NCBI RefSeq assembly: GCF_003369915.1
Contig: NC_046675.1
Span: forward strand, 26,846,001-26,910,000
From: Drosophila miranda
Lineage: Eukaryota; Arthropoda; Insecta; Diptera; Drosophilidae
Reading direction: 5' to 3'
DNA length: 64,000 bases
Position numbers and translations under genes: made by a program. The notes below the pieces were generated by a model. The model saw only the letters and a list, made by a program, of their open reading frames with translations, was not told the origin of the DNA and did not search any database. This document shows, piece after piece, positions 45,701-57,137 of this stretch; the stretch's first letter is position 1, and each line of letters begins with the position of its first letter.

Positions 45701-48700
45701 CCACATCTCTGCGACAGCCAGTGTATGGGTGGGTAAGCACCGAAAAGAAGAACTTTGTACTGGATATCTAACTTGTGGTTTTAGATCTTCCAACAACCTC
45801 TCGCCGCGCCGCTCCGGAATGGGTGCTGGCATCCCGGCATGTCCTTGTCCTGCAGCAATAGTGAAACGCTTTACATGCTCTTGCAGCTCCATGTAGGCCA
45901 CTCGACTTGGTAGCTTATGAAGCGTTAACAAAACCATCGCCACGGCCCGTCCCCTCCGACTGCTCTGGCATATGGCCTGGTCTGGTCTCGCCCCAACGCG
46001 CCCCCAATGACATTTGGCTGGACTATCAGGCAGTGCCAAAGGACGCCAAGGAGTCAGGCCCCTCGGCAGAGCTGATTATTAATGCAAAACAATTAGCGCA
46101 ACGCCCAGTCCGGCGCATTTAACACGCTGAAGCATTGCACGGCCAGTGGAAGGGGGCGGGTGACACGGGGCCACTAGGGGCGGGGGTGGGTGCGATAGCG
46201 ACGGCGGCGCCTTAAAGTATGCATCAAAATATTGAAACTTTTAATTGTACGACTGCCAGTCCCTGCCAGTATCCGTATCCGTATCCGTATCGGTGTGAGC
46301 GTAAGTATGCTGCTCTGTCGCATGGGGAGCTGAGTTCCTTGCAATGACAGAAACCAGCCACCTTGAGCAATAAACATATGTACTTTCCTGTTCGCGGCGC
46401 AAATATTTGGTCTCCTCTTTCTCTGTCCCCAGCGCGCCGCGCCTGTGGCATGTTGTGTGGCTTGCGTTTGTGTCCATACATGCAGGGAGTGTGTCGAGCC
46501 CACATGACCAGCAGAAGGGGCAGGTAGGAAGATATTCGAGGCCTCTCCTGGTATTCATCTCCGGGCAATTCTGCTTGAGCGAAGCAACTGAAAACAGCAC
46601 GACACAACGAAAAAATTAAGATACACTTGCAGAAATATGCACAACTCTTTACTTTATCTGCAAAAAGTCTTTTACTTTTATTTCAGAATCGTACGCCCAT
46701 TATCGAATGAAATGTTCAGACCGAGAAACCCAGCCACGAATGAATACACACACACACAGAATATATTCAGCCTCCTCCCCGTTTATGCACTCGAATAATA
46801 TTGATTGCCAGCAGAGAACTGGCTCCAGCATTTAATTGGATACTCGACTAGCACCGAAAATGTGCTGAGCACTTCCCCACACCCCTCTCGCTTCTAATCA
46901 AACATTTGCATGACTTTTCCCCTGAGCCGTTCCGACCGCCACACAGGCAAAGACGACAAGTAAACCGCTCGAACGCTCTTTTTCCACGTTGGATGATTCC
47001 CTTTGTTGCACGATTTTCCGCCTGCCACACAACCCCCCCACAACACCCCCTCCCACAAGCGCATGGAAGCGTTGCAGCTGTAAACTTTTTGTGGCAATTT
47101 TGAAAACTACCCCAAACCTAATTGCGTTACCGCTACCGTACTTTAGTTGGTATCGTTGCCGAAGTTTTAGTTCCAATTACGATAGAAACTAGCGGCTCAT
47201 TTTGGCTCCGGTACATTAGTGTTGATTAAAAGTTTACAAATCAGAGGAAGTGATCTAGCGCTCCATACCTCAAGCTCAAACAGTGCATAGGAGGAAAATT
47301 GTACAATACAAGAACAGAGCCAAATAGTAAAGCGACGATAAAAGTATAGTAGATTTGCATTAAATATTGCCAAGATGGCAGCTTCTGACAGGAGTATCTA
47401 CGAGTGTGTATACGACCAGGATGGGTAGAAGGAAAGTAGAACCAAACAGCACTGGAGTTCAAGGGGCCGCCTGGGCTCTTGTTAACTTCTGACGGGAATT
47501 GAGCTGGGATAAACCTATGAACTGAAAATATAAAAGTCCAACTTACTGACTTGATTTACGGTCGTCCTCACCTGCTTCAGGCTGTCAAGAACTGATGGGC
47601 GATTTGCTGGGCTCAAGCGCAGGAGGAGAATAGTCTGGCAGATAGTGAAATAATTGTGGATGCTTTGGCAGTAAATAAAAGTAAAAAGAAACTGACATTT
47701 TGAATTAGGGATTTAATTGGATTTTCTTGAACCACTGTTATTTAATGAGAAAATACTACACACTGTTATAGCATAGTATATCTGCCTTGCACTCGCACAG
47801 TACGAGGATTACAGGGATTCAAAATGATTCGGATGAATGTAACCCAGAATGTAACTCTGGGTAACAACACTAGGGAAATCTATGTAATTGCAGAACAACG
47901 AGGGTCCTCTTTTCCATTGTCCTGGTGCTTTGTGATTGATTCAAATTGGGGAGATTGGGGGGATTCGGTTGCCAGCTACGGCTGCAGGTGCAAGGCGGCG
48001 CGAGCTTCTGCAACGAGCGGGGCTGTAGAAAGTCGGACGGAGTGCGCTCGCTCTGCTCTGACCTCGGCACTGAAGTCGCCTTGAGACGACTCGTTTAATT
48101 CAATTAATTGAAATCCCAAACGGCGCCTGTTGCCTGGGGCGTAGCGAAGTGCGGTGCGGCAAGTGGTCGGTGAGGAGGTTTGGTTTGGTCGGATGTGGCA
48201 AAGAAAAAGTTCCCATGAGCGGGCAGGAGCGGGCACCCTCCCTTTGGCTGGCAAATTGAAATGGCAGCCAACAGCAGAGGAATCCAGCAGGCTAGGCTGC
48301 CTTGCCAAAACACCCAGCCAAAACACATCCTTGTTGGGGGCGTCTTTGTGTGCTTTGTGTGGCACTCTTTGTATGAAACAAAGCGAAGCCCAGCAAGGAG
48401 TGGAGAGCCTGGAAAACAATGCGGAATCCTATCAGAGGGTCACACACTACCTGGGAACACTCTCAACGTACATGTCCTTGAGCCTACCATCTATTAAGCT
48501 GATTATACCCTTTCAACAGTTTCATAATCAGTCCTAGGACGAAGCGGACGAAGGCAGTGCCACCAGTTGGCATTCCTTTCTTTTGCCGCATACGCAGACA
48601 GATACAGATCCACAAAGAGAGCGTCCTAAACTGCATTGGATTATATGTACGTGTTGGCCCCGTTATTCATAAGACAAACAATTTTGACTTTGTAGAATTT

Positions 48701-50639
48701 AAATGGCCTTTTAGGCGCCAGGAGCATTAGTAGCGCGGGACTGTGGACAGGGGACGGAAATTTTCTTGATTGGGAGAGCATGTATTCCGGCAGAGGAGGT
48801 ATTTCGGTTGTGTGTCTCTCGTTGCTATCTCTTTGCAGCATTATCAGCAGAATAAACAATGAAATTTTGAGTAAACAGTGCGAACAGCTCGCAAAAGTAT
48901 TTCCCACGAAAAGGCCGAGAAGAGTGCCGAGAAAAGCGCCAAAGGTGGTCGGGGGTCGTGAGGATAGCGGTCCTTCAGGTGCCCCCGGTACTCGCATGAA
49001 GAGCTACAAGTGTAAGCTCTCTCAACGGGAGAATTAGTACGATGTCTGGGGAGAATGTCATGTGTAGGCACTTAAAAAATAATTCCATTGCACCTCAATA
49101 CTCATTTTGGAAGGCAAATGGCAGCCTCCAGCCCCCAGTCGGGGCCGGCCCATCCGTCAGCGAGATGGATGCTCTGGCTCTGGATGTTAAAGCATGCGAT
49201 GCGGCCAATCAATTTGCGTTTAGGTTAATGCCCCTCCAGCCCAGACAACAAGCACAGCACCGGTTGTGGGACCGGTGTAGGACCTCCTAATCATAAGCAT
49301 AACGAAAATAATCACGACAATAAAGTGTAGCCAGAGCCAGGCCAGCTTGGCTAATTGGCATTCATTCATAAGGCTCGGCACAGACTTCCCTCCTCCGAAA
49401 AGCACTGCCCGCTCTCTTAGCGCTCCTGCGCGTCTGCGCGTCTTCGCGCTCTCTTCTGTTGGTCGCGCGGCGTGGCAGTCTGGCAACGCTGAGCGCGTAA
49501 AAGCGTAAACAAAGGGTGCATCCACTCCACTTACGAGCAGTCCTCTGTTGTGTGTTCTGTTCTGTTCTGTTCTGTTCGGTTCTGTTGTTCTCCGGCAATG
49601 GCGGCCACCGGTTGTTCTCCGCACACGGTCTCGGTCTCTGTGGCACGGCCGCAGACACAGACGGGCTGTTCGTGAATGTGATTTGCCGACGGCGATGCTA
49701 ACACTAGCACTAACTGTAACGGTAATGACAGCGGTAATGGCGCCTATCCCTGCCCCCATAGTAAATGTGTTCGAGTGCTTATCTGGGAAATCGCGTGACT
49801 TTTCGCCGGCGTACTTTAACACACATAATACATCCATCAGGAGCGGAGTTCCACCTAACAAGAAGGACAATTTCTATGTGCTTTCGCCAATGCAGGTACC
49901 CAAGCGTGTACCCAAGTGTATACATATACAGTTCCCCCTTTGGGTGTGAGGGTCGTGTCCTAGATGTCTTGGCATGTTGTGAGCCGACATTTTGGACCAT
50001 TAACAACAGGGCGAATGTTGCGAGTGCAATTTGAATAGCCGAACGTTGTACATACATCACATGCATGCATATCATGTCTACGAGACGTGCGAGGGACCCA
50101 CTTCTTGGCAGTGAGCAATCTCAATCGATAAATTCAAAGGAGCCAAGTGGTACCTACCCTACCTACCCTACCCTACCCTACCATTCCACCCATCTTTGGA
50201 ATTCCATGAGCACTTCCCCCAGTCCGAACCCTAGCAATTATTCCCAAAGTGCGCTGCTGACTTAAGCAAATTTGATGTGTCCGATTGGGTGTGCTCTTAC
50301 TCGACTCGAACGCGTACTGTTATTTTTGCTGCCTGCCCCTGGCCTGCCCAGGCGAGAGGAAGGGAAGGACTCGGGATGTCAATGAACCCCGTTTCGTATG
50401 GGTCCGCAGCATTGAATTTACTTGTCAGTTCTGGGGGTGGCGGCGACTCCTGACACCAAAATGGTTATCTTTTCTGTGTGTATCCCATCTATGATTGACA
50501 TTTTAATATAGATTATGCTCGAGATCGAGACATTAAAGGCTCTCCCAAAGGGCTGCTCTGCTCTGAGCGACCAGCCATAAGCGTGCACAGCCTGTACCGG
50601 CTCCACCGAGTCGCTACGAATTATAGATTTTTCATCTGG
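39776..50639. other. Gene-poor 10.8 kb region
   Basis: Many short frames on both strands but none with consistent codon bias or convincing splice sites. It contains simple repeats (TTCTG units near 42360 and 49550; CCAGA near 42690; GTCGACT near 44045; GTATCC near 46265; CTACC near 50155), a 39-base tandem duplication at 44821-44898, and an old dispersed repeat at 45259-45360. It may be a regulatory landscape or intron of a longer gene; I cannot decide. Confidence 0.4.
44821..44898 (+). repeat. 39-base perfect tandem duplication
   Basis: GTAGATAGCCCTATATATTT and the following 19 bases are repeated exactly once (44821-44859 and 44860-44898). Confidence 0.97.
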
Positions 50640-50807
50640 CTATAACGATGATGTCACTTCGCCGGGTTCTGATTCGCAGGTTGATTGGTACAGAGTTGTG
50701 CTAAGCCCCTGCCCACAGATCAGAGTTGTAACTGATTGACTATCAAGTCCAGTCCAAGCGCTAAAAAGCGCCATTATGAATAGTGCTTTCCCCATCCATT
50801 GTCCCAT
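50640..50807 (-). CDS. Candidate small secreted peptide, 55 residues
   Basis: Frame from ATG at 50807: MGQWMGKALFIMALFSAWTG is a classic signal peptide (short basic start, hydrophobic core, small residues), followed by about 30 hydrophilic residues with two cysteines (LICGQGL, QSTCESE). The ATG has an AAAATGG context. An AT-rich TATA-like element lies about 110 bases upstream on the minus strand (TATTTATA, 50915-50922). The frame extends upstream without stop to 50933, but those codons look like leader. I do not recognise a family; size and shape suggest a male accessory-gland or immune-type peptide, which is inference. Confidence 0.4.
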   Translation of the reverse strand: MGQWMGKALFIMALFSAWTGLDSQSVTTLICGQGLSTTLYQSTCESEPGEVTSSL

Positions 50808-50933
50808 TTTCCAATCCCGAAACTTGACAGAATTCAGCACCAGTCCGTAGTACTGGTTCAAGGCTCTAATCAGGAAGTGCCTTATGCTTGGGGCTCCCCT
50901 AAACGCGCACGGGGTATAAATATTAAAACGCAA

Positions 50934-53900
50934 GTAAATTTGTGTTTATAAATCGCCATAATATTTTCAAATCATAAAACGGACAAAACGAAAGGCCACA
51001 ATACGCCGGCAGCCATACCATACCATACCATTCCCGTAACCTGAGTAATACTCGTACTTTTCGCCCTGAGGTCCGCTCTGATCGTAAACACAAAATATCA
51101 TAAAATGCAGCCGTTTACGAGGCCCTTGCCCGTTATGGAGCTTACGGCGGAATGCCCATCTGCTGCGCTCCTTCTCCCTCCCCTGGCTTGCTCTGTGCTG
51201 CGATTTGTGTTAATGTGCTGTGGACGTGAAGGGGCAGACCTCATCCTCATATGAATTATGATTAAGTGGTGTGAATAGTGAAGGCGTCGCCATATACATA
51301 GCTGTATCGGAGAGACGTGGGGATGGGCTTGCCGTGGGAAACATGTGTCTGGCGGCATTCACTCACACTTCCGCCGTGGTTTTGTCAACACTTGTAATCC
51401 TTCGAGGAGCTCCCGGAGGGGGCGACGCCTGGAGCACAGGACAGGCATTGTGGCAGGCACACCGTTGGAGGCACGCCAGGGATTAGTGCGCATTTTGAGC
51501 TTCGTTTTCTGCGAGTCGGGCTGGATTGCCTCTCCAGATTTTCATTGTGAGGGTCTTATCCCATTAGCGGGGAAAAAGCAATGACAGGATAAACGCCGAA
51601 GCAAAGGGAAAACGCCCGTAAAAAATGCAAATTTTCAGAGCTGAATTCCCGGTGTTTGCTTTGCCCTTTTATACATGCTGCTAATGATGGGCTCGGGTCA
51701 GATTCGGCGCCACTCGTCTACGCTCCGTTCCTTGAGGCCGTGGCCCCGGACAAGTTTCGGCAGACGTTTGCTAAGAGAAGCTCTGAAAATATGAAAACAT
51801 TCTGAGCCGTGGCATTAATTAGGCGCTCTTCTAATTGGAGTCTGCAGACACGCCCCACGCCGCACGCCCAACGCCCTACACCCCAATCGAGGCAGCATTT
51901 TGATTGATTCTGCTGTCATTTGTGTTTTAATAACGGCTGTCACGGACTCGATGTTTGATGCGTTACTGCGGGGGGGGCCAGTGCAAACAGCACAGAGTCC
52001 TCGCAGATCGAGTTTCGCTTTTTATGTGGTGTTTGCCGAAGGCCCAGCACCGTTTTACAAATGTATAGCCCATTGGCTAATGGCTAGCGGAGCGACTGCT
52101 CCAAGCCCCCCACCTACTCGACCCATTTCGGTGCGCCCAAATCGGGCGATTGTTAATTATGTAAAATCGATAAATTAAGTAAATTATTTTTGGCAGCCAG
52201 CGTGGAGTGAGGTGTGCAACTGCGGACGGGTTGGCGTCAATGAGTCACGTTCCGGAGATGCCGGAGACTACCGAGCGAAGGGTAGCGAAGGGAACAGATA
52301 ACGATGGCAGGCAGAGATAAAAAGGCCAGCAGAGCAGCTAAGCGCCTACGCCTTTATCGCATCAGTATCAGACCCCGTCCAGACCGCGAACAGAATTGAA
52401 ACTTAAAGTGGAGCTCCGTCCCTTCCTGTCACCCCTTGCCCTGCCAACGCTTTTGTCGGGCTAACTTCGTTTTCCGTGAGATGAAAACGCTTTATCCAGC
52501 GGAAGAAAGCCGGGGACTTCGGAAGCGGATTTCGTAAGATGAAATCCGTTCTCCAAAAGCCGAAATCCGCTTTATGAGTGCTCTGTGGACCGGTTGGCGA
52601 CTTCCCACAGCCACGCACACCACTTTATGTGCGGGTGGGTTGGTGAAAGGATTCGCATGTCACCGTGGGCATGCCCGAATGTGCCGTGAATATCCCAATA
52701 AACTGGTTCCCACTGTCACCTTCACTGCGAATGGATTCTACTTACTGTGGCCTGTGCCAAAAGAGACAATAGCTAAATACTAATGCTGAATTCAAACGGA
52801 CCTCTCGCTGCTGATGGCGGATGCCGGATGGCGTATGCGCTGGAAAATTAATATTCAGAAAGACGTTGAGGTGGGGCCCTGGCTGCTACCGCAGGTGAGG
52901 CTGGCCACAAACCACAGCAAAGTTGACGAAATTGCTGTTCACGTAACTCAATAAAGGACTTCTAATTTAAATAAAAGCAACCAGAGCCGCCACCCGCGTC
53001 AATCTACCGAGGACCTGGCGAACAGGACCAGGAGCACACACTACCACCATTGAGGGGCGAAAAAGAGAGGAACACGTTCGCTGACTTTCCACTTCCACTG
53101 GGGATTTCAAGGTGACACGTGGCTCAGGGATAGACTGCTGACTGGTTTTCTTTTTCAAGCAATCACATCAAAAGGAAAGTCTGAGCTGCTGATGTGCCGT
53201 GGCGCCACACCGAGCTGCGCCGCATCAACGAATTCATAAAATATTTAAATGCAAAAATGAGCATGCAAAACGGACGAATGTTTCGCTACATTAGCGATGA
53301 GAGCAACAAAAGCGCCAGCCCCCACAGCCGGAGGCCATTCCCGCTCCCCTTGAGCATTTAATGAGCAGCTAGACTTTGGAGCAATTCCTTTAGCTCAGTC
53401 GGCACCCGTGGGACACTTTTTCTCACCGAACCAACGGCACCAGCCATTGTTCCCGTCGCTCTTCGCCCTGTGAAGCTAAATACCCAATGGAATCCCTAAT
53501 GGGATGGCACCCACCCCATCCCACATTCTAGAACTAATGAAACAAAAAGTGGAAAAATCATAATTTTCATTCTGTTATAGCTAGCCTGGAACTTGGAATA
53601 GGCTGGGAGTATTCGTTTTCTTTCTTGCGATAAACAAATCAACGTCCATTCCGAGCAGTCTTTGACGGAATGTAAGTCGATATCGCGGAAGTGTGCTCCA
53701 TTAGCTGGATGTCGTGAGGGAATCTTACCAGCCCCCTAACAGCCCACTGCGATTTGTAAAAGTTTAGCTATTACGGGATGGCCCGAAAGACATTTGAAAA
53801 ATCATCCCATGGGTCCGCCTGCCCAATGACCCATACACATGTACATATGTACTCCATCCGGATATATCTTTCCTTGCCTGTATTCTCAGAGCCCCGTATC

Positions 53901-55145
53901 GTGGAAGGCTCCCAACGTAATGGTACTTTTACATAACCATTGGCCACAGCTCGCATGATGGAAATATACAGAACTGTACTACTTATTTGAGGGCGGGTGT
54001 ATTTGCGTCTGGTGGCAAATGGCGTACAATTGATACGTTTCCAATGACGCCGGGGAAACGGAACGGCTAGGAACGGGATGAACCCCTTGATGGACGAGAC
54101 ACGATGAGAACTGTCAGGGGCTGAGCGCAAAGACGTCTTGATGGATAGATCTCTGAAGGAAAGCGAAGCAACGGCTTATCGAGCGGAGGCAGGAGTGGGA
54201 CAGCAGAAGCCATCCAAATACGTATGCCAGGCACGACAAAATTGCTTCAATCAATCATAGAAAAACACTGCTTCCAATTAAGCGTGGCGAGGCATCCCTT
54301 GAGGTGCCAATGGTGAAAGTATTGTGATACAAAAGCAGACTGGCATCGAGTCTAAAACTAAAACACTTTGCAACTATTAAACTATGGACCTGGGTACCCT
54401 ATAACCCTGAGGAGGAGGACATTCGGAGACCCGCATATTTGACGTTGACGGGGGAAACTTTACGGAGAGCTGACATGTTTATATTTTCCACAAATCCCTA
54501 AGGCTCTGACCACTTTAGTGCACAAGTGTCAAACAAAACCAATCAAGCTTTAAAAACGAAAACTGGTCACGAATTACTCATCGCTCTACGGGGCCTACGG
54601 GAACGCCGTCTTTCTATTGCTATTAGTAAGCCTGCCATCCTTAGTGAACCGTAGAAAAATGCTTGGTGTGATTTTTATGCACAACTTTATCATGGGTGAC
54701 CTAGTTAGCCCTGATCTGTTGAGCCGCATAAACGTCACGATTTCTATTAGATTCACTAGAAACTACACATATATCGTTGTCCCCTCCACATTGTAGATCC
54801 GTTAAGGGTCTTATGCTCGGCCTATAATTCCCTCTACCAGACTATATCCACCTCTAATTCCCTTCCTCTTATTAAATTACTAATACTCACATATGTACCT
54901 GTCTCGTAATTAGTAATTGTAGTTGTATTTGTATTTTGAGTGCATGCGTAGCTCTTTTAGCAAGTTTAGTCTAACCGCTGTCTTTCCTGTTCGCGTTCGG
55001 TTCGGTTCGGTTGACGCACCACGCGTCATGCGGCAGCGCTCCTCGGTCGGTTGGACGGCAGGAGGGCAACCGCCTGGGATCACACGGGCCACTTGATGGT
55101 GCAGTAATTACATTGCCAATTGAAAGATGCAGTATTGCATATCAC
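50934..55145. other. Gene-poor region, 4.2 kb
   Basis: No gene that I can support. It contains an unusual set of alternative hairpin arms at 52523-52572 and a 119-codon minus frame at 53771-54130 without clear codon bias. Confidence 0.4.
52523..52572. other. Three-arm inverted repeat
   Basis: Arm a AAGCGGATTTCG (52523-52534), arm b GAAATCCG (52541-52548), arm c CGAAATCCGCTT (52561-52572). Arm a is the exact complement of arm c (12 bases) and also pairs with arm b (8 bases, 7-base loop), so two hairpins exclude each other. Confidence 0.7.
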
Positions 55146-55684
55146 GAGTTGCTGCGGACACCGCAACTCTACATTTATACCCGATACATAGCTAGTATGG
55201 CTCTCATCCACCTGACGGCGCTAATATTGAACGACACACAAAAGAGTGCGTGCGAAAGAGACAGAAAATCAGTCAGAACGCGTCGTCGGGCGCTGCGTAG
55301 CGACCGGAAATTGATTTGTTCCTTTTGTTTTGTGTCATTATTATAAACAAAAGGAAAAAAGGAACAAATTTGATTGTTTTTGATTTTCTCGTATTTTCAA
55401 AATTTTGGATGCCACAGATTGTCGTCCTTTGTAGGAGCGGAAGAGGGCGTGGCGAAATTTTGAAAGAAACTAGATCCAGAGTGATATGACAGGAGTCTGG
55501 ATATAAAATTTCGTTGCTGAAGCTCCTATAGTCTCTGAAAATTAGGCGTCAAATAAGACGGACAGACAGAAATGGCGCAATCGACTCGCCCATTGATGCT
55601 GATCAAAAATGTGTATTTTATGGGGACGTCCGTTTTCCCCACAAATCTAATAAACCCCTATACTCAATTTGAGTATCGGGTATA
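55146..55684 (+). mobile_element. Dispersed hairpin-start element, copy 4
   Basis: Hairpin GAGTTGC..GCAACTC at the start, TATACCCGATAC at 55176-55187, and GTATCGGGTATA at 55673-55684, so both inverted ends are intact. At 539 bases it is half the length of copy 2, lacking its internal repeats. It shares GAGACAGAAAATCAGTC, GATGCCACAGATT and CCATTGATGCTGATCAA. Confidence 0.8.
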
Positions 55685-55923
55685 GAAAAAGAAACAGCGG
55701 AAGGACTCACTTAGTTGTAATCACTTCGTGGTGGAATATGAGGCAATTCACAGATTAATCGACCTGAGGAGATCTATCATATGGTCCGAATATGATCCTG
55801 AATTGGCAATGTTTGGGCCAGGAGCTTTCGACTAACAATTTCGATAGCGAAAAATCTCCATTCAATATATTCTGCATATTACGCAAACTAAAACACCGAC
55901 TAATACTAGCGAATATATGTACA

Positions 55924-56856
55924 TACCCTGCAGTACGGGTCATTAATGACTCAGCTGCTGACACGTCGATGACCGCGTCACTACCCCCGATGACATAGTC
56001 GATGACCGGCCATACGCTGAGCTGATGACATTAACATGGAGATGTCCTAGGGTATAATCGATGACATTGTCATCGAGCATTGCCGAAAAATCATGCACTT
56101 AATAAGCGATGATTTTTCACGAAAAATCATGCATTTTTGGCTTAAATCATCGCTTATTAAATGCATGATTGTTGCCTAAAGATCATGCACATAATAAGCG
56201 ATGATTTTTACCTCAAAACCATGCATTTTATAGGTGATGATTTTTACCTAAATATCATGCACTTAATAAGTGATTTTTCACGAAAAATCATGCATTTAAT
56301 ATAAAAAGTAATACATTGTAATTGTTTATTTTTCCAATTATTTTTATTTATTATTATTCATTATTGTCTGCTTTGTATTTTTTTTTCTCTTGAGGTCTTC
56401 TGAAAATGACTATTCTTAATGTTGTGAATAACCTTCCGAATCACTTTTTCTGCTGGCTCGTCGGGTATTTTCATCTTCACCGTGACGATTGCAAATAGCA
56501 AAGAACAAAGCAAAAGAGTTCTGTCGACGCAGGCGCAAAGAAGACGAAAAGATAAAACGAAGTTCTCTGCTACTGCGCACGGTCGGCAGAACCGAATTAC
56601 GTTCGGCACGCGCGGAAAATAGCAAATGCAAAGCGAAGAAAGAAAAAGAGTTCTGTCGACGCAGGCGCAAAGAAGACGAAAAGATAAAACGAAGTTCTCT
56701 GCTACTGCGCACGGTCGGCAGAACCGAATTACGTTCGGCACGCGCGGAAAAGAAAGAAACAAAAGAAAAAACAAAGGGTTCGATTTGGCTGGCGTCAACG
56801 CCTCGATGACATTGTAGATGACATTCGTCATCTCTCACTGCTGGTACTGCAGGGTA
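55924..56856. mobile_element. 933-base element with perfect 13-base inverted ends
   Basis: Starts TACCCTGCAGTAC and ends GTACTGCAGGGTA, exact reverse complements; the outer TA could be a TA target duplication. The left part has many GATGAC/GTCATC motifs including the near-palindrome CGATGACATTGTCATCG (56059-56075); the middle has repeated AAAATCATGCA..TTAATAAGCGATGATTT units in both orientations; the right part has a 105-base block present twice. The short frames are made by the internal repeats and do not look like transposase, so it is non-autonomous. Confidence 0.75.
56515..56751 (+). repeat. Tandem duplication of 105 identical bases
   Basis: Positions 56515-56619 and 56647-56751 are identical as far as I can read (AGAGTTCTGTCGACGCAGGC to GCACGCGCGGAAAA), period 132 bases. 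The spacer GCAAATGCAAAGCGAAG is also a variant of the sequence before the first copy. Confidence 0.95.
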
Positions 56857-57137
56857 ACTACATAATAGCGAAAAGACCAGTCGTGACGTTGTGTTTTCTC
56901 TTCCTAGACTACTAGACTACTTCGTCTCGATCGCGCCGAGGAATAAATTGTGGGACCGAGTTGTTTTCTTCGTTCTGGTTATAATATTTATGCGATCTGA
57001 TCTGAATTCTGCATTGCATTACATTTTTTTTTTTTTGTACAATATGTCCGAAATGAAAAAATAAGAATGTGTGCCTTGTATGTGTGTGTATATGACTGCG
57101 GGGGTAAATGGGGCAATGTGTAAGTTCTGGTGCTCCA

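Noticed and set aside
47241..47462. - frame with an internal hydrophobic segment (YYTFIVALLFGSVLVLYNF)
   Set aside because: Resembles a signal peptide, but no continuing exon with the right phase was found and the flanks are AT-rich.
48780..49037. 85-codon + frame with a hydrophobic start and basic tail
   Set aside because: Composition is mixed, there is no signal cleavage pattern I trust, and no codon bias.
53771..54130. 119-codon - frame
   Set aside because: No motif, no clear codon bias, no promoter or poly(A) signal nearby.
56361..56838. 140-156 codon - frames rich in Arg, Ser and Phe
   Set aside because: They arise from the 105-base duplication inside the TIR element; the same peptide is repeated twice and matches nothing I know.
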